64,000 nt of DNA from Algoriphagus lutimaris (GTDB taxonomy: Bacteria > Bacteroidota > Bacteroidia > Cytophagales > Cyclobacteriaceae). Both the position numbers and the translations under genes were made by a program. Location of the stretch: assembly GCF_017051705.1 (NCBI RefSeq), contig NZ_JAFIDJ010000001.1:868001-932000 (forward strand). The letters are read 5' to 3'. The number at the start of each line of letters is the position of its first letter. Position 1 is the first letter of the stretch. A model generated the notes under the pieces. That model saw only the letters and a list, made by a program, of their open reading frames with translations. It was not told the DNA's origin and did not search any database. This document shows positions 8,910-18,877 of the stretch, piece by piece.

Positions 8910-10001
8910 ATGCAATTAAAAAAATCAATTCAATTAGCAGGACTGGTATCTGGTTTTTTGATACTGAATGCTTGTAATTCTGGAGATTCCCAAAATCAAG
9001 AAACATCAAATGATATGGAAAAGCCTTCCAATACGATACAGTTGGTTCAAGACGAAGCAGCTCAAAAGGTAGATGTATTAGTAGATGGGGCGCTTTTTAC
9101 ATCATTCATCTATCCAGATACATTGGATAAACCTGTGTTATTTCCCATCAACACATCGAAAGGTACTACCATCACTCGGGGATGGCCTTTAGCTCCAAGA
9201 CCAGGAGAGCGGTTTGACCATCCTCATCATATTGGCTTATGGTTTAATTATGGAGATGTCAATGGCTTGGATTTTTGGAATAATTCTTATGCGATTCCTG
9301 CAGAAAAGAAATCTGATTATGGACACATCACATTGGAAAAAATAAATTCCATTTCCTCTTCAGGAAACACAGGAAAATTGGAAGTAACTCAAGAATGGAA
9401 AAATGAAGATGGGCTAACCTTATTAGAAGAAAAGACCACCTTTAATTTTGAAGCAACGGATGATACAAGAACGATTGAGCGAATTGCTATTTTGACTGCG
9501 AAAAATGGACCTGTTTCATTTACCGATAATAAAGAAGGTATGATTGCAATTAGAGTTGCTAGGCAATTAGAACATCCTTCTAAAAAACCTGAACTATTTA
9601 CCGATGCATCTGGAAAAGTTACAGATGTACCTACGATGAATAATGAAGGAATCACTGGAATGTATACTAGTAGCAATGGAAAAAAAGGTGATGATGTATG
9701 GGGAACAAGAGGAGATTGGGTGGAGTTGGCAGGATCTATTGAGGGAGAGCCTATTTCGGTAATTTTATATGACCATCCAGAAAATGTAGGCTACCCAACC
9801 TATTGGCATGCGAGAGGCTATGGTTTATTTGCAGCAAACCCTCTTGGTCAAAAAGCAATGAGTGAGGGTAAAGAAGAATTAAATTATCAATTAAAAGATG
9901 GAGAATCCATGACCTTTAAATTTAAAGTGGATATAGTTTCTGGAAAGAGTATAGAAGAGGGTCAAATTGTTGAATACTTTAACAGTTGGAAGGAAAATTA
10001 A
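8910..10001 (+). CDS. DUF6807 (PmoA-like) family lipoprotein
   Basis: A 363-residue exported lipoprotein with lipobox LILNAC and mature Cys22. The block RFDHPHHIGLWFNYGDVNGLDFW (near residue 105) and the later WVELAGSIEGEPISVILYDHPENVGYPTYWHARGYGLFAANPLG region are the signature of DUF6807, usually named methane oxygenase PmoA in databases though it has no link to methane oxidation. Members sit beside Gfo/Idh and isomerase genes in Bacteroidota and Planctomycetes. It is the last gene of the cluster and is followed by a strong terminator. A carbohydrate-linked role is inferred from context. Confidence 0.85.
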   Translation: MQLKKSIQLAGLVSGFLILNACNSGDSQNQETSNDMEKPSNTIQLVQDEAAQKVDVLVDGALFTSFIYPDTLDKPVLFPINTSKGTTITRGWPLAPRPGERFDHPHHIGLWFNYGDVNGLDFWNNSYAIPAEKKSDYGHITLEKINSISSSGNTGKLEVTQEWKNEDGLTLLEEKTTFNFEATDDTRTIERIAILTAKNGPVSFTDNKEGMIAIRVARQLEHPSKKPELFTDASGKVTDVPTMNNEGITGMYTSSNGKKGDDVWGTRGDWVELAGSIEGEPISVILYDHPENVGYPTYWHARGYGLFAANPLGQKAMSEGKEELNYQLKDGESMTFKFKVDIVSGKSIEEGQIVEYFNSWKEN

Positions 10002-10024
10002 ATTGCATAAAATATTTAATTAGA

Positions 10025-10056
10025 AAAAGCACTATTTATTTATAGTGCTTTTTTTT
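10025..10056 (+). terminator. Intrinsic terminator of the Gfo/Idh-isomerase-DUF6807 operon
   Basis: AAAAGCACTA pairs with TAGTGCTTTT across an 8-base loop and runs into T residues, 24 bases past the DUF6807 stop. Confidence 0.85.
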
Positions 10057-10304
10057 ATGTATAAATAGCTTATTTATTAAATATTCATGTGTTTATAGAT
10101 CTAATAAAAGTCTATTTGATATTCTGGCATCATGTATGAACTAATATTAAGAGAATTCGCCATAAGGGTGTTTAGAAAACATAAAAATCTTAGTAATCAA
10201 TAGATTATAGGTAAGTATGTGTGAATTTTATCCTCATTTTGTGGGAATTATATGCAATCAATGTTTTTCAGTTTCTCTTTAATCTTCTTAAATTATTAGT
10301 ACAT

Positions 10305-10901
10305 ATGATTTTATCTATTCTAAAGCGTGCTTTTATTCTATTAGTACTTTTTAGTTTGATTTCTTGTATTGATATAAATGGCGTAAATGTATTTCCAAAT
10401 AGGAAAGATAAAGGTGTTATTTCTGCTACATTAAATGGAGACCAATTTGAAGTCGAAAGTGGGAAAGGAATTTTAGCCTCTGAATTTGTAGTATCAGAGA
10501 TGAAAAATCGTGATGATTACTTTTTATTAACAATCTATGGGATTCGTGTTAAAGATGGAGGAAAGGCTTTGGCTTTTGGATTTAAGATTGCAGGAATAAA
10601 CCTAGAGGAGCTAGCAAGAGGATCTAAATTCTCAGAATGGAATTTGATAAAAAATTCTGAAGTGAATTTTGAAGGGGCCATGGGAGCTGTTGAAATGAGG
10701 AAATCCGTGAAATCTGAGGGTCATTTATATCAAGCTAGTTCTAATCATACAGGAGAAATGGAGTTAATAATTACAGATATTGATGTAAACAAAAAATTGA
10801 TTTCGGGAAGATTCAGTTTTACTGCTTTAGATGAGGTGAATGGAACCCTGATTGAAGTTGAAAATGGGACTTTCGATAATATTAAATGGAAATGGATTTA
10901 A
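10305..10901 (+). CDS. Putative lipoprotein of unknown function (DUF6252-like)
   Basis: 198 residues from the ATG at 10305, chosen because it opens a clean lipoprotein signal (KRAFILLVLFSLISC, mature Cys after LIS). An in-frame ATG at 10221 would add 28 residues that spoil the signal. The body is beta-rich, starting with VISATLNGDQFEVE and ending RFSFTALDEVNGTLIEVENGTFDNIKW. The last part resembles the 'F.f.a.....g...i.nG.F..i' end of small Bacteroidota lipoproteins labelled DUF6252. That match is by eye and uncertain. It has its own 5' region and no clear partner. Confidence 0.6.
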   Translation: MILSILKRAFILLVLFSLISCIDINGVNVFPNRKDKGVISATLNGDQFEVESGKGILASEFVVSEMKNRDDYFLLTIYGIRVKDGGKALAFGFKIAGINLEELARGSKFSEWNLIKNSEVNFEGAMGAVEMRKSVKSEGHLYQASSNHTGEMELIITDIDVNKKLISGRFSFTALDEVNGTLIEVENGTFDNIKWKWI

Positions 10902-10973
10902 AGCGTATTAATTAAGTTTTTTAAAGTAAAAACTACCAAAAACAAACTATAACCAATCTAAAAAAGCTAGATT

Positions 10974-11720
10974 ATGATCAAAACAACAAGATTTAGAAAT
11001 TTGATAATTGCCGTAGCAGCTACCGCATTTATCACATCTTGTACGGAGGAAACAGATGAAACTCCAGCAATTACAGAAAGTGAAGTAACTATTTCTGCCA
11101 CCCTTGGAATTAGTAGTTTGGACGATGCGAATGCTAGAACCTCTGATTTGGATTATGGGAATTTTTCGATTGAATCTGTAAAAGTTTCCATAGATAACGT
11201 AAAGCTAATTTTAAGGACTACAAGTGAGGACAAAAAGAAGCCAAGTATTGTACAAATAAGAAATAATGAGCCACAGATTTTAAATTTGGTTGAAGATGGT
11301 GAAGTTCAGATTGTGCAAATAGGCTCTGTCATGGCTGCAGATGGAGTATATGGCAAGTTAAACTTAGATTTTGTTCATGCCGATGTTCCTGAAGATGACG
11401 AAATGCACGGATTATCCATCTTTGCAAAAGTAAGCTGGTTCGGTGTTCCTGCCGAGGTGTCTATAGATATTGAAGATGAGATGCTAGTACAGTTCAACCA
11501 AGGTATCGAAGTGGCAGGTGCTCAAGATATGTTATTGACCATGTATATGGATAAATTCTTGGAAGGTGTTAACCCAGCATTAGTATCTGATGGAAACGGA
11601 GATGGATTAATTGAAGTTGGTCCAGATGATGTTGATGGTAATGGTCAAGCTTATGACGAAATCGTTTCAAACATCGAAAGTGCTCTTGAAATGAAAAACG
11701 GAAAGTTCAAAGACAAGTAA
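10974..11720 (+). CDS. DUF4382-like lipoprotein of unknown function
   Basis: A 248-residue lipoprotein with lipobox FITSC (Cys23). The body is beta-rich and acidic. Near residues 205-222 it has DGNGDGLIEVGPDDVDGNGQ, a pair of DxDGxG-type calcium-binding loops like EF-hand or dockerin loops. The middle region, with 'SIESVKVSIDNVKLIL' and 'ILNLVEDGEVQIVQIGS', recalls DUF4382 proteins, but this is not certain. It stands alone, 73 bases after the preceding lipoprotein gene, and has its own terminator. Confidence 0.6.
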   Translation: MIKTTRFRNLIIAVAATAFITSCTEETDETPAITESEVTISATLGISSLDDANARTSDLDYGNFSIESVKVSIDNVKLILRTTSEDKKKPSIVQIRNNEPQILNLVEDGEVQIVQIGSVMAADGVYGKLNLDFVHADVPEDDEMHGLSIFAKVSWFGVPAEVSIDIEDEMLVQFNQGIEVAGAQDMLLTMYMDKFLEGVNPALVSDGNGDGLIEVGPDDVDGNGQAYDEIVSNIESALEMKNGKFKDK

Positions 11721-11752
11721 TTCTTATTCGACCTTAGGTCAATTGATTATTG

Positions 11753-11799
11753 AAAGCATCAATCTAGTTGCCACTGGTAAGTTGGATTGATGCTTTTTT
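11753..11799 (+). terminator. Intrinsic terminator after the acidic lipoprotein gene
   Basis: AAAGCATCAATC pairs with GATTGATGCTTT and is followed by T residues. The rest of the ~300-base gap up to the next gene shows nothing recognisable. Confidence 0.8.
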
Positions 11800-12019
11800 A
11801 TTGATTTTGAATGCCTGCAATTTCATTTTCAACCAATCTTTATGTTGATTTTAATCGTGATGACAGAAGAAATTACTTTTTAATGTTTAATATCTTTTAT
11901 AAATTTTAATCAGTGTTGTCCTTATTTTAATTTACTTTAGGAGCATTCGCCCAAGTAACCCAAGTCTAATTATTCAAGAGGGGAAGACTTTCATTTTTAA
12001 TCAATTTTAAAATCTGTCC

Positions 12020-15000
12020 ATGTCCATTAAGGTTGCTATTAGGCATTTTACTAGATACGATTACGATCGTCATATTTCTTTGGGACCCCAGGTCATTCGG
12101 TTAAGACCTGCACCACATTCCCGAACATTTATTAAAGGATATTCATTAAATATAAAGCCCGAGAACCATTTTATTAATTGGCAACAGGATCCTTTTGGAA
12201 ATTACCTAGCAAGAATTGTATTTCCTGAAAAAGTCAAGTTTTTTGAAATAGATGTGGAAGTGATTGCCGATATGGTAGTTATCAATCCTTTTGATTTTTT
12301 TGTAGAAGACTATGCGCAAACATTTCCATTTGCCTATGAAGAAGGCCTAAGTGCCCAATTGGGTCCTTATTTGGAGAAAAAAGAATCAGGACCTTTATTG
12401 ATGGAGCTGGTCGCGAAAGCCAAAAGCTTACTCAAAAAAGATATGATTACAGTGGATTATTTGGTGGCTATTAACCAACTAATCAGTAATGAATTGAAGT
12501 ACAATGTCAGGATGGAGCCGGGGGTCCAAACTTGCGAAGAATCTATGTTTATAAAATCCGGTTCTTGTCGTGATTTTGCTTGGTTGATGGTGATGGTACT
12601 CAGACATCTAGGTTTGGCATCAAGATTTGCTTCAGGATATCTAGTCCAATTGAAATCCGATGAAAAATCCCTCGATGGACCTTCCGGACCAGAAGAAGAT
12701 TTTACAGATTTACATGCTTGGACCGAAGTATTTGTGCCTGGCGCAGGATGGATTGGGTTAGACTCCACCTCTGGGTTATTTGCTGGTGAAGGGCATATTC
12801 CATTGGCATGTACCCCTAGTCCTCAGGATGCAGCACCGATTTCCGGAATGGCTGAACCTACTGAGACTACTTTCCATTTTGAGAATCAGGTAACAAGAAT
12901 TGAAGAAACTCCAAGGGTGACCAAGCCTTACTCGGAAGAAGTTTGGGAAAAAATAATCCTGGTAGGAGATCGAGTTGATGAAGATTTAGTTGCGAATGAC
13001 GTACGCTTAACCATGGGAGGTGAGCCAACTTTTGTTTCAGTTGATAATCAAGATGCCCCGGAATGGAATACCGATGCCGATGGCGAACATAAAAGAAGTT
13101 TATCCAATATACTTTTCCATAAATTAAAAGGGGAGTTTGGAAAAGGGGCCTTAATGCAGTATGGTCAAGGGAAATGGTATCCAGGAGAACCGCTTCCTAG
13201 GTGGAAATTGGCTTGTTTTTGGAGAAAAGACGGCCACCCAATTTGGCATGACGATTCATTAATGGCAGATATTTCCAAGGATTATAAACTCAATAGCCGA
13301 CATGCCAAAAGCTTCATGAATAATTTGGTAAAGCAGCTAAATGTCGATAAAAACAATATTTCTCCATTATACGAAGATCCCTTTTATTTTATTTGGCAGG
13401 AGGGAAGAGTTCCTGTGAATATTGATCCCAAAAAATTCAACTTAAAGTCATCCTTAGAACGACAAAAACTTGCTGAGTTATTAAATAAAGGTTTGGGTAA
13501 ACCAGTTGGTTTTGCTGTTCCATTGGAATGGGAACTAAATGAACAAAGGTGGCAAAGTTGTAGATGGAAATTTAGGAGAGATGATTTGTATTTAGTGCCA
13601 GGAAATTCTCCTGCAGGCTTGAGACTTCCATTGGATTCTATTGAGCATACTGCTGAAAAGGACGAACCTATAGCACCTATTCAGGACTTGTTTGCCCCAG
13701 TAAAAAAGCTTCCAAAATCCTCCAAGAAATTAAGCTCAAAACTTCCTCCCATTAATTCTAAAAGGATTTTTAAAACCACTTTGGTAGTAGAAGTTCGAGA
13801 AGGGAAGCTTTTTGTGTTTTTTCCCCCAACCACCCATATAGAGCATTACTTGGACCTTGTCAGTGCGGTAGAACGGACAGCCAAAAAAATGAACTTACCT
13901 GTGTTGATAGAGGGCTATGACCCTCCTTCGGACAAGAGGGTAGAAAAAATGATGATCACTCCCGATCCAGGAGTAATTGAAGTAAATATTCAGCCTGCCA
14001 AATCCTGGAAAGAGGTATTGCATAACTACCGAATACTGTATGAAAAAGCAAGGGAATCCAGATTGATCAGTGAGAAATTTAATGTGGATGGAAAGCATAC
14101 CGGAACAGGAGGAGGAAACCATATTACTCTTGGCGGGACTTCCCCAGAAAATAGTCCTCTGCTTAGAAGGCCTGATGTATTGCGTAGTTTTATTACCTAT
14201 TGGCAACACCATCCTGCATTATCCTATTTGTTTTCTACTCAATTTATTGGTCCGACTAGTCAGGCTCCAAGAGTGGACGAAGGAAGAGATGATATGCTGT
14301 ATGAGCTGGAGTTGGCATTTCAGCAAGTGCCAGACGGCAAAGAAAATGAAATTCCGTTCTGGATGGTGGATAGGATTTTCAGAAATTTATTAGTAGACAT
14401 TACAGGAAATACCCACCGGGCTGAGTTCTGTATTGATAAGTTGTATTCTCCTGATTCAAGTAGCGGTAGATTAGGAATTCTTGAATTTAGAGGATTTGAT
14501 ATGCCTCCTCATTATAGGATGAGCATGGTGCAATTGCTTTTGATTAGGGCCTTGATGAGTTGGTTTTGGAAAGAACCTTACAAGCACAAGCTAGTGAGAT
14601 GGGGGACTTCTCTTCATGATAAGTTCTTATTACCACATTACTGCCAAAAAGATATGTTGGAAGTAGTGAATGATTTAAAAAGAGCGGGATACGATTTTGA
14701 CGTAAATTGGTTTGATCCTTTTTTCAGTTTTAGATTTCCGTTTATAGGAGAGTTGCAGTCAGATGAAATCCATATCGATTTAAGAATGGCTATTGAACCT
14801 TGGCACGTATTGGGCGAAGAAATTTCAAGTTCGGGTACAGCAAGGTATGTTGATTCTTCCCTAGAACGTTTACAAGTAAAAATTACCGGATTGACAGATT
14901 CTCGATATGAATTGCTTTGCAATGGTTTCAAGATTCCTTTGAAAAACACTGGAGTACATGGGGAATATGTTGCGGGGATCCGATATCGAGCATGGCAACC

Positions 15001-15361
15001 ATTTTCAGCATTGCATCCTACGATAGGAATTGATACCCCTTTGGTTATTGATCTGTATGATACATGGACCAAAAAATCTGTGGCTGCCTGTCAATACCAT
15101 GTCGTACATCCGGGTGGGAGGAGCTATGATAATTTTCCGATCAACAGTAATGAAGCAGAAGCCCGAAGAATTTCTAGATTTTTCGACTTTGGACATACAA
15201 TTACCAAGGAGAATCCTATTAATTTCACGGTAAAAGACGACCATCAAACTGGAAGGTATATCACCAAGTTGGATGGACCTATCGAATACGAGGATAGTTC
15301 GGAAATTGTAAATCCTGAATTCCCGTATACAATGGACCTTCGTCGTTATAAAAAAAGATGA
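12020..15361 (+). CDS. Transglutaminase-like protease/amidase fused to DUF2126 domain
   Basis: An 1113-residue cytoplasmic protein. Residues 1-~270 form a bacterial transglutaminase-like domain with the catalytic triad visible as Cys183 (GSCRDFAW), His232 (LHAWTEVF) and Asp248 (IGLDSTSG). The rest is DUF2126 (COG4196), with blocks such as RLTMGGEPTFVSVDN, HTGTGGGNHITLGG and LEFRGFDMPPHYRMS. As I recall the amidoligase literature, DUF2126 was grouped with glutamine-synthetase-fold COOH-NH2 ligases. The gene is followed within 40 bases by the ATP-grasp/alpha-E gene and then a second transglutaminase. This conserved trio is predicted to make and trim a peptide-like product that has never been identified. 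Confidence 0.9.
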   Translation: MSIKVAIRHFTRYDYDRHISLGPQVIRLRPAPHSRTFIKGYSLNIKPENHFINWQQDPFGNYLARIVFPEKVKFFEIDVEVIADMVVINPFDFFVEDYAQTFPFAYEEGLSAQLGPYLEKKESGPLLMELVAKAKSLLKKDMITVDYLVAINQLISNELKYNVRMEPGVQTCEESMFIKSGSCRDFAWLMVMVLRHLGLASRFASGYLVQLKSDEKSLDGPSGPEEDFTDLHAWTEVFVPGAGWIGLDSTSGLFAGEGHIPLACTPSPQDAAPISGMAEPTETTFHFENQVTRIEETPRVTKPYSEEVWEKIILVGDRVDEDLVANDVRLTMGGEPTFVSVDNQDAPEWNTDADGEHKRSLSNILFHKLKGEFGKGALMQYGQGKWYPGEPLPRWKLACFWRKDGHPIWHDDSLMADISKDYKLNSRHAKSFMNNLVKQLNVDKNNISPLYEDPFYFIWQEGRVPVNIDPKKFNLKSSLERQKLAELLNKGLGKPVGFAVPLEWELNEQRWQSCRWKFRRDDLYLVPGNSPAGLRLPLDSIEHTAEKDEPIAPIQDLFAPVKKLPKSSKKLSSKLPPINSKRIFKTTLVVEVREGKLFVFFPPTTHIEHYLDLVSAVERTAKKMNLPVLIEGYDPPSDKRVEKMMITPDPGVIEVNIQPAKSWKEVLHNYRILYEKARESRLISEKFNVDGKHTGTGGGNHITLGGTSPENSPLLRRPDVLRSFITYWQHHPALSYLFSTQFIGPTSQAPRVDEGRDDMLYELELAFQQVPDGKENEIPFWMVDRIFRNLLVDITGNTHRAEFCIDKLYSPDSSSGRLGILEFRGFDMPPHYRMSMVQLLLIRALMSWFWKEPYKHKLVRWGTSLHDKFLLPHYCQKDMLEVVNDLKRAGYDFDVNWFDPFFSFRFPFIGELQSDEIHIDLRMAIEPWHVLGEEISSSGTARYVDSSLERLQVKITGLTDSRYELLCNGFKIPLKNTGVHGEYVAGIRYRAWQPFSALHPTIGIDTPLVIDLYDTWTKKSVAACQYHVVHPGGRSYDNFPINSNEAEARRISRFFDFGHTITKENPINFTVKDDHQTGRYITKLDGPIEYEDSSEIVNPEFPYTMDLRRYKKR

Positions 15362-15401
15362 GGGTAAACTATAGAATGTGCAATTAGTTCAAAGTAGAGG
15401 A

Positions 15402-17939
15402 ATGATTGAGTCATATCTTATTGAAAAGATGTTCAATAACGCGCCATTTCTGGATGAAATGGCCACCGACCAAGGTAAAATACATTCCCACTGGGAGCGC
15501 ATAGCCAAATACTACGACCAGATTGGCTCGGAGAAAATGCGGCAATTTCAAGAGGAAGTAAGCCGTCAACTTCGTGAAAATGGGGTAACCTACAATGTAT
15601 ATGGAGATCCAGATGGGATGAACCGTCCTTGGATTTTGGATCCTGTTCCCATGGTTTTCAATACGGAGGAATGGGAAGGAATTGAGAAAGGATTGATTCA
15701 AAGGACTCAGCTATTAAACCTGATTCTCAGTGATTTATATGGTGATCAAAAATTAATCAAAGAAGGTCTAATTCCTTTTGAGTTGATCTATAATCACCGG
15801 GGATTTTTAAGACAAGCCCATGATATCAAATTAGAAGGGGAACAACAACTGATTCAATATTCTTCAGATTTGGCCCGAGGCCCTAATGGAATGATGTGGG
15901 TGCTTCATGACCGAACAGATGCTCCTTCAGGTGCTGGATATACATTTGAGAATAGGGCAGCGATGACTCGGGTATTTCCAGAACTGATCCGAGAAAACCA
16001 TGTTCGAAAAATCACCTCTTATTATCAAACATTCAAGAATACCTTAGGACACCTTACCAACAATAAGGAAAACCCTCGAGTAGTTTTGTTATCACCTGGT
16101 CCTACTAATGAAACCTTTTTTGAACATGCCTACATCTCTTCGTTTATGGGATTTACCTTGGCCTTTGGAGAGGATTTGACGGTAAGCGGTGGGTATGTCT
16201 GGCTAAAAACCATCAAGGGGCTGGAAAAAGTTGATGTGATTATCCGTAGGGTGGATGATGTTTTTTGTGATCCATTGGAGTACAAAAACGATTCACATTT
16301 AGGGGTAGTGGGGCTAATGGAGGCAGTACGTCAGAAAAAAGTATTGGTCATTAATCCTTTAGGTTGTCGTGTAATGGAAAATCCTGGCCTAATGGCTTTC
16401 TTACCAAAAATATCCAAACATTTATTGGGGCAAGATTTAGTATTGCCATCAGTAGCTACCTGGTGGTGCGGCCAGCCTAAAGAGAAAAAATTTGTTTTTG
16501 ATCATATTGAAACGCTGGTCATTAGAAATATTTATAGAGGGACCAACCATAAATCAATTTTTGGAGGTGATCTCAGCAAAGAACAAATACAAGGTTTAAA
16601 GAAACAGATTGAAAAGAACCCCTACATGTATGTAGGACAGGAAATGGTGGACTTCTCCACATCTCCCTCCTGGATCAATAACAAACTGGAAGCGAGGAAT
16701 GCAGTATTTCGAAGTTATGTAATTGCCGATTCGGAGAACAATAATTACAAAGTAATGCCAGGTGGGCTTTCGCGAAGCTCTCCAGAAAAAGGTGCTTTCT
16801 TGGTTTCCAATCAAACAGGTGGAATCAGTAAAGATACATGGGTGTTGGGTAAGTCTAAAGAACCCATAACCATCGTTTCCAAAACGATCAAGGCTCAACC
16901 TTTGGTAAGAAATGTCCTGCCAAGTCGTACTGGAGAAAGACTATTTTGGCTAGGTCGATACTTAGAGCGATCCTCCTATGCGGTTCGATTAATGCGTATG
17001 ACATTATTGTCCTATAATGAAGCTGACGAAGATATCCATATTCATGAGACTCCTGTTTTAAGTACCTTATTAAGAACTTTAACCATTTTAACAGGAACTG
17101 GTCCTGGCTTTATGGAAAAAGCCACTTTAATGAATCCTGAGGATGAATTGTTGGATTTGGTCCATAAAATTGACAAGCCCGGAAGTTTAGCGTATTCAAT
17201 TCAATCTTTCTTAACCAATGCCTATGCAGTTCGAGATAGACTAAGTTTGGATACCTGGAGAATTCTAGATAGTATCTCAGAAGAGTTGAATAAAATGCGA
17301 CAAAGCAATACTTCCTTGATGCAAGCCTACCATAGTTTGGATAATATGGTAGTCAAATTAATGGCTTTCTATGGGTTGAATATTGACAATATGACTCGGG
17401 AAACAACTTGGCATTTATTGAATATTGGCCGCTTTATTGAATCTGCAGCTAACAATTGCACCATTCTCAGAGGAATGTTGTGTCAGTCTTTTGATTCAGA
17501 ATCCAACAAGGAACTGATGGAAGATACCCTGCGCTGTAATGAGAGTTTGGTAACTTATCGTTATCGCTATAGATCCAATCTGGAATTGCATGGAGTATTG
17601 AGTCTATTGATCTTACATGAGGATAATCCAAGATCCTTGATTTATCAATTATTGGAAATAGACCAACATTTAAAATCATTACCGAATCAGGATGATCATG
17701 AAATGTTTGGGGTGGATCGAAAAAAGTTGTTGGAAGCAATTACCAAAATAAGGTTATGCGATATAGATTTAATTTCAACTCCAAATCCGGAAACGGGAAG
17801 CTTTAAGAATTTGACCACCTTATTAGATCAGATTGTTGAATTGTTACATGATACTTCTGATAGGATATATGAGAAATATTTCAGTCATACAGGATCTGGA
17901 TATAGTATGATTCAAACCTCTGTCATTCCTGAGATATGA
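15402..17939 (+). CDS. Circularly permuted ATP-grasp protein fused to alpha-E domain
   Basis: 845 residues from ATG 15402, preferred over the GTG 24 bases upstream because homologues begin with a similar short lead (MIESYL...). The N-terminal half is the circularly permuted ATP-grasp type 2 ligase (DUF404/DUF407), with NGVTYNVYGDPDGMNRPWILDPVPMV and the later GGLSRSSPEKGAFLVSNQTGG. The C-terminal ~320 residues are the helical alpha-E domain (DUF403), opening with RLFWLGRYLERSSYAVRLMRM. ATP-grasp enzymes of this type are predicted carboxylate-amine ligases. The stop overlaps the next gene's ATG by 4 bases (ATGA), so expression is coupled. Confidence 0.92.
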   Translation: MIESYLIEKMFNNAPFLDEMATDQGKIHSHWERIAKYYDQIGSEKMRQFQEEVSRQLRENGVTYNVYGDPDGMNRPWILDPVPMVFNTEEWEGIEKGLIQRTQLLNLILSDLYGDQKLIKEGLIPFELIYNHRGFLRQAHDIKLEGEQQLIQYSSDLARGPNGMMWVLHDRTDAPSGAGYTFENRAAMTRVFPELIRENHVRKITSYYQTFKNTLGHLTNNKENPRVVLLSPGPTNETFFEHAYISSFMGFTLAFGEDLTVSGGYVWLKTIKGLEKVDVIIRRVDDVFCDPLEYKNDSHLGVVGLMEAVRQKKVLVINPLGCRVMENPGLMAFLPKISKHLLGQDLVLPSVATWWCGQPKEKKFVFDHIETLVIRNIYRGTNHKSIFGGDLSKEQIQGLKKQIEKNPYMYVGQEMVDFSTSPSWINNKLEARNAVFRSYVIADSENNNYKVMPGGLSRSSPEKGAFLVSNQTGGISKDTWVLGKSKEPITIVSKTIKAQPLVRNVLPSRTGERLFWLGRYLERSSYAVRLMRMTLLSYNEADEDIHIHETPVLSTLLRTLTILTGTGPGFMEKATLMNPEDELLDLVHKIDKPGSLAYSIQSFLTNAYAVRDRLSLDTWRILDSISEELNKMRQSNTSLMQAYHSLDNMVVKLMAFYGLNIDNMTRETTWHLLNIGRFIESAANNCTILRGMLCQSFDSESNKELMEDTLRCNESLVTYRYRYRSNLELHGVLSLLILHEDNPRSLIYQLLEIDQHLKSLPNQDDHEMFGVDRKKLLEAITKIRLCDIDLISTPNPETGSFKNLTTLLDQIVELLHDTSDRIYEKYFSHTGSGYSMIQTSVIPEI

Positions 17940-18826
17940 AATACCAAGTAATACATATCACGGATTATATTTACGAGTTTCCTGCCACCCTGTGCCATAA
18001 TTTGATGTTTCAAATACCGCAGGACTTGGAGTTTCAGAAGGTGAATAAATATGTTTGTGAAATCAGTCCTAAGCCAAGCTCAGAAGTAGAAAGAGTGGAT
18101 TTTTTTGGGAATAAATACCTGTATTTCTCGGTGGAGCGATCCCATAAGAAACTTACCGTTACTTCGCAGAGTTTGTTGGAATTGAGTACACCGAGTTGGA
18201 TTTATGTGGACCCTAAGTCTACCAAACCCTGGGAAGAGGTGGTGGAATGGTTACATACGACAGAGGCTCCCAATGATATCAGGCAATATTATTTGGAGTC
18301 AAACCATGTGGAATTTATAGAAGGTATCAAGGAATATGCATTAAAGTCCTTTACTCCGAAGCGACCAATCATGGAAGCAATGCTTGATTTAAATACCCGA
18401 ATATTCAAGGATTTTGCCTTTACTCCTGGGTTTACAGATATCAGTACGCCTCTTCAAAAAGTGTTTGATCATAAGAAAGGCGTTTGTCAAGACTTTGCTC
18501 ATTTTTCATTAGCCTGTTTGAGATCATTAGGACTTTCGGCCAGGTATGTCAGTGGGTACATAGAAACCTTGCCTCCTCCGGGAAAACCCAAGCTGATAGG
18601 ATCTGATGCATCCCATGCCTGGATCGCGATTTATATACCTGAACATGGATGGGTAGAATTTGATGCAACCAATAATTTGCTGGTCAATGATAAACATATC
18701 CGGGTAGCGGTAGGTCGGGATTTTGCAGATGTCACCCCTCTTAAAGGGATCGTTTACAGTGGTAGTGAGCAGGAAATGAAGGTGAGCGTGGATGTGACGA
18801 ATCTGGAGGAAGAATTATTGATATAA
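17936..18826 (+). CDS. Transglutaminase-like family protein
   Basis: A 296-residue protein with an N-terminal beta-sandwich lead and a C-terminal transglutaminase-like core. The triad is Cys184 (GVCQDFAHF), His227 (ASHAWIAI) and Asp243 (VEFDATNN). It overlaps the ATP-grasp/alpha-E gene by 4 bases. Together with the DUF2126-linked transglutaminase it brackets the ligase, so the operon pairs peptide-bond synthesis with cleavage or transamidation. No signal peptide is seen, suggesting cytoplasmic action. Confidence 0.9.
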   Translation: MKYQVIHITDYIYEFPATLCHNLMFQIPQDLEFQKVNKYVCEISPKPSSEVERVDFFGNKYLYFSVERSHKKLTVTSQSLLELSTPSWIYVDPKSTKPWEEVVEWLHTTEAPNDIRQYYLESNHVEFIEGIKEYALKSFTPKRPIMEAMLDLNTRIFKDFAFTPGFTDISTPLQKVFDHKKGVCQDFAHFSLACLRSLGLSARYVSGYIETLPPPGKPKLIGSDASHAWIAIYIPEHGWVEFDATNNLLVNDKHIRVAVGRDFADVTPLKGIVYSGSEQEMKVSVDVTNLEEELLI

Positions 18827-18877
18827 AGCCGACTCTAAACCTTCTTATGGATCGAGTTTTAAAGGTATTGATCTTGG

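Noticed and set aside
14070-14393. 107-codon alternative frame inside the DUF2126 gene
   Set aside because: Fully inside a well-supported gene, with no independent start context or family match.
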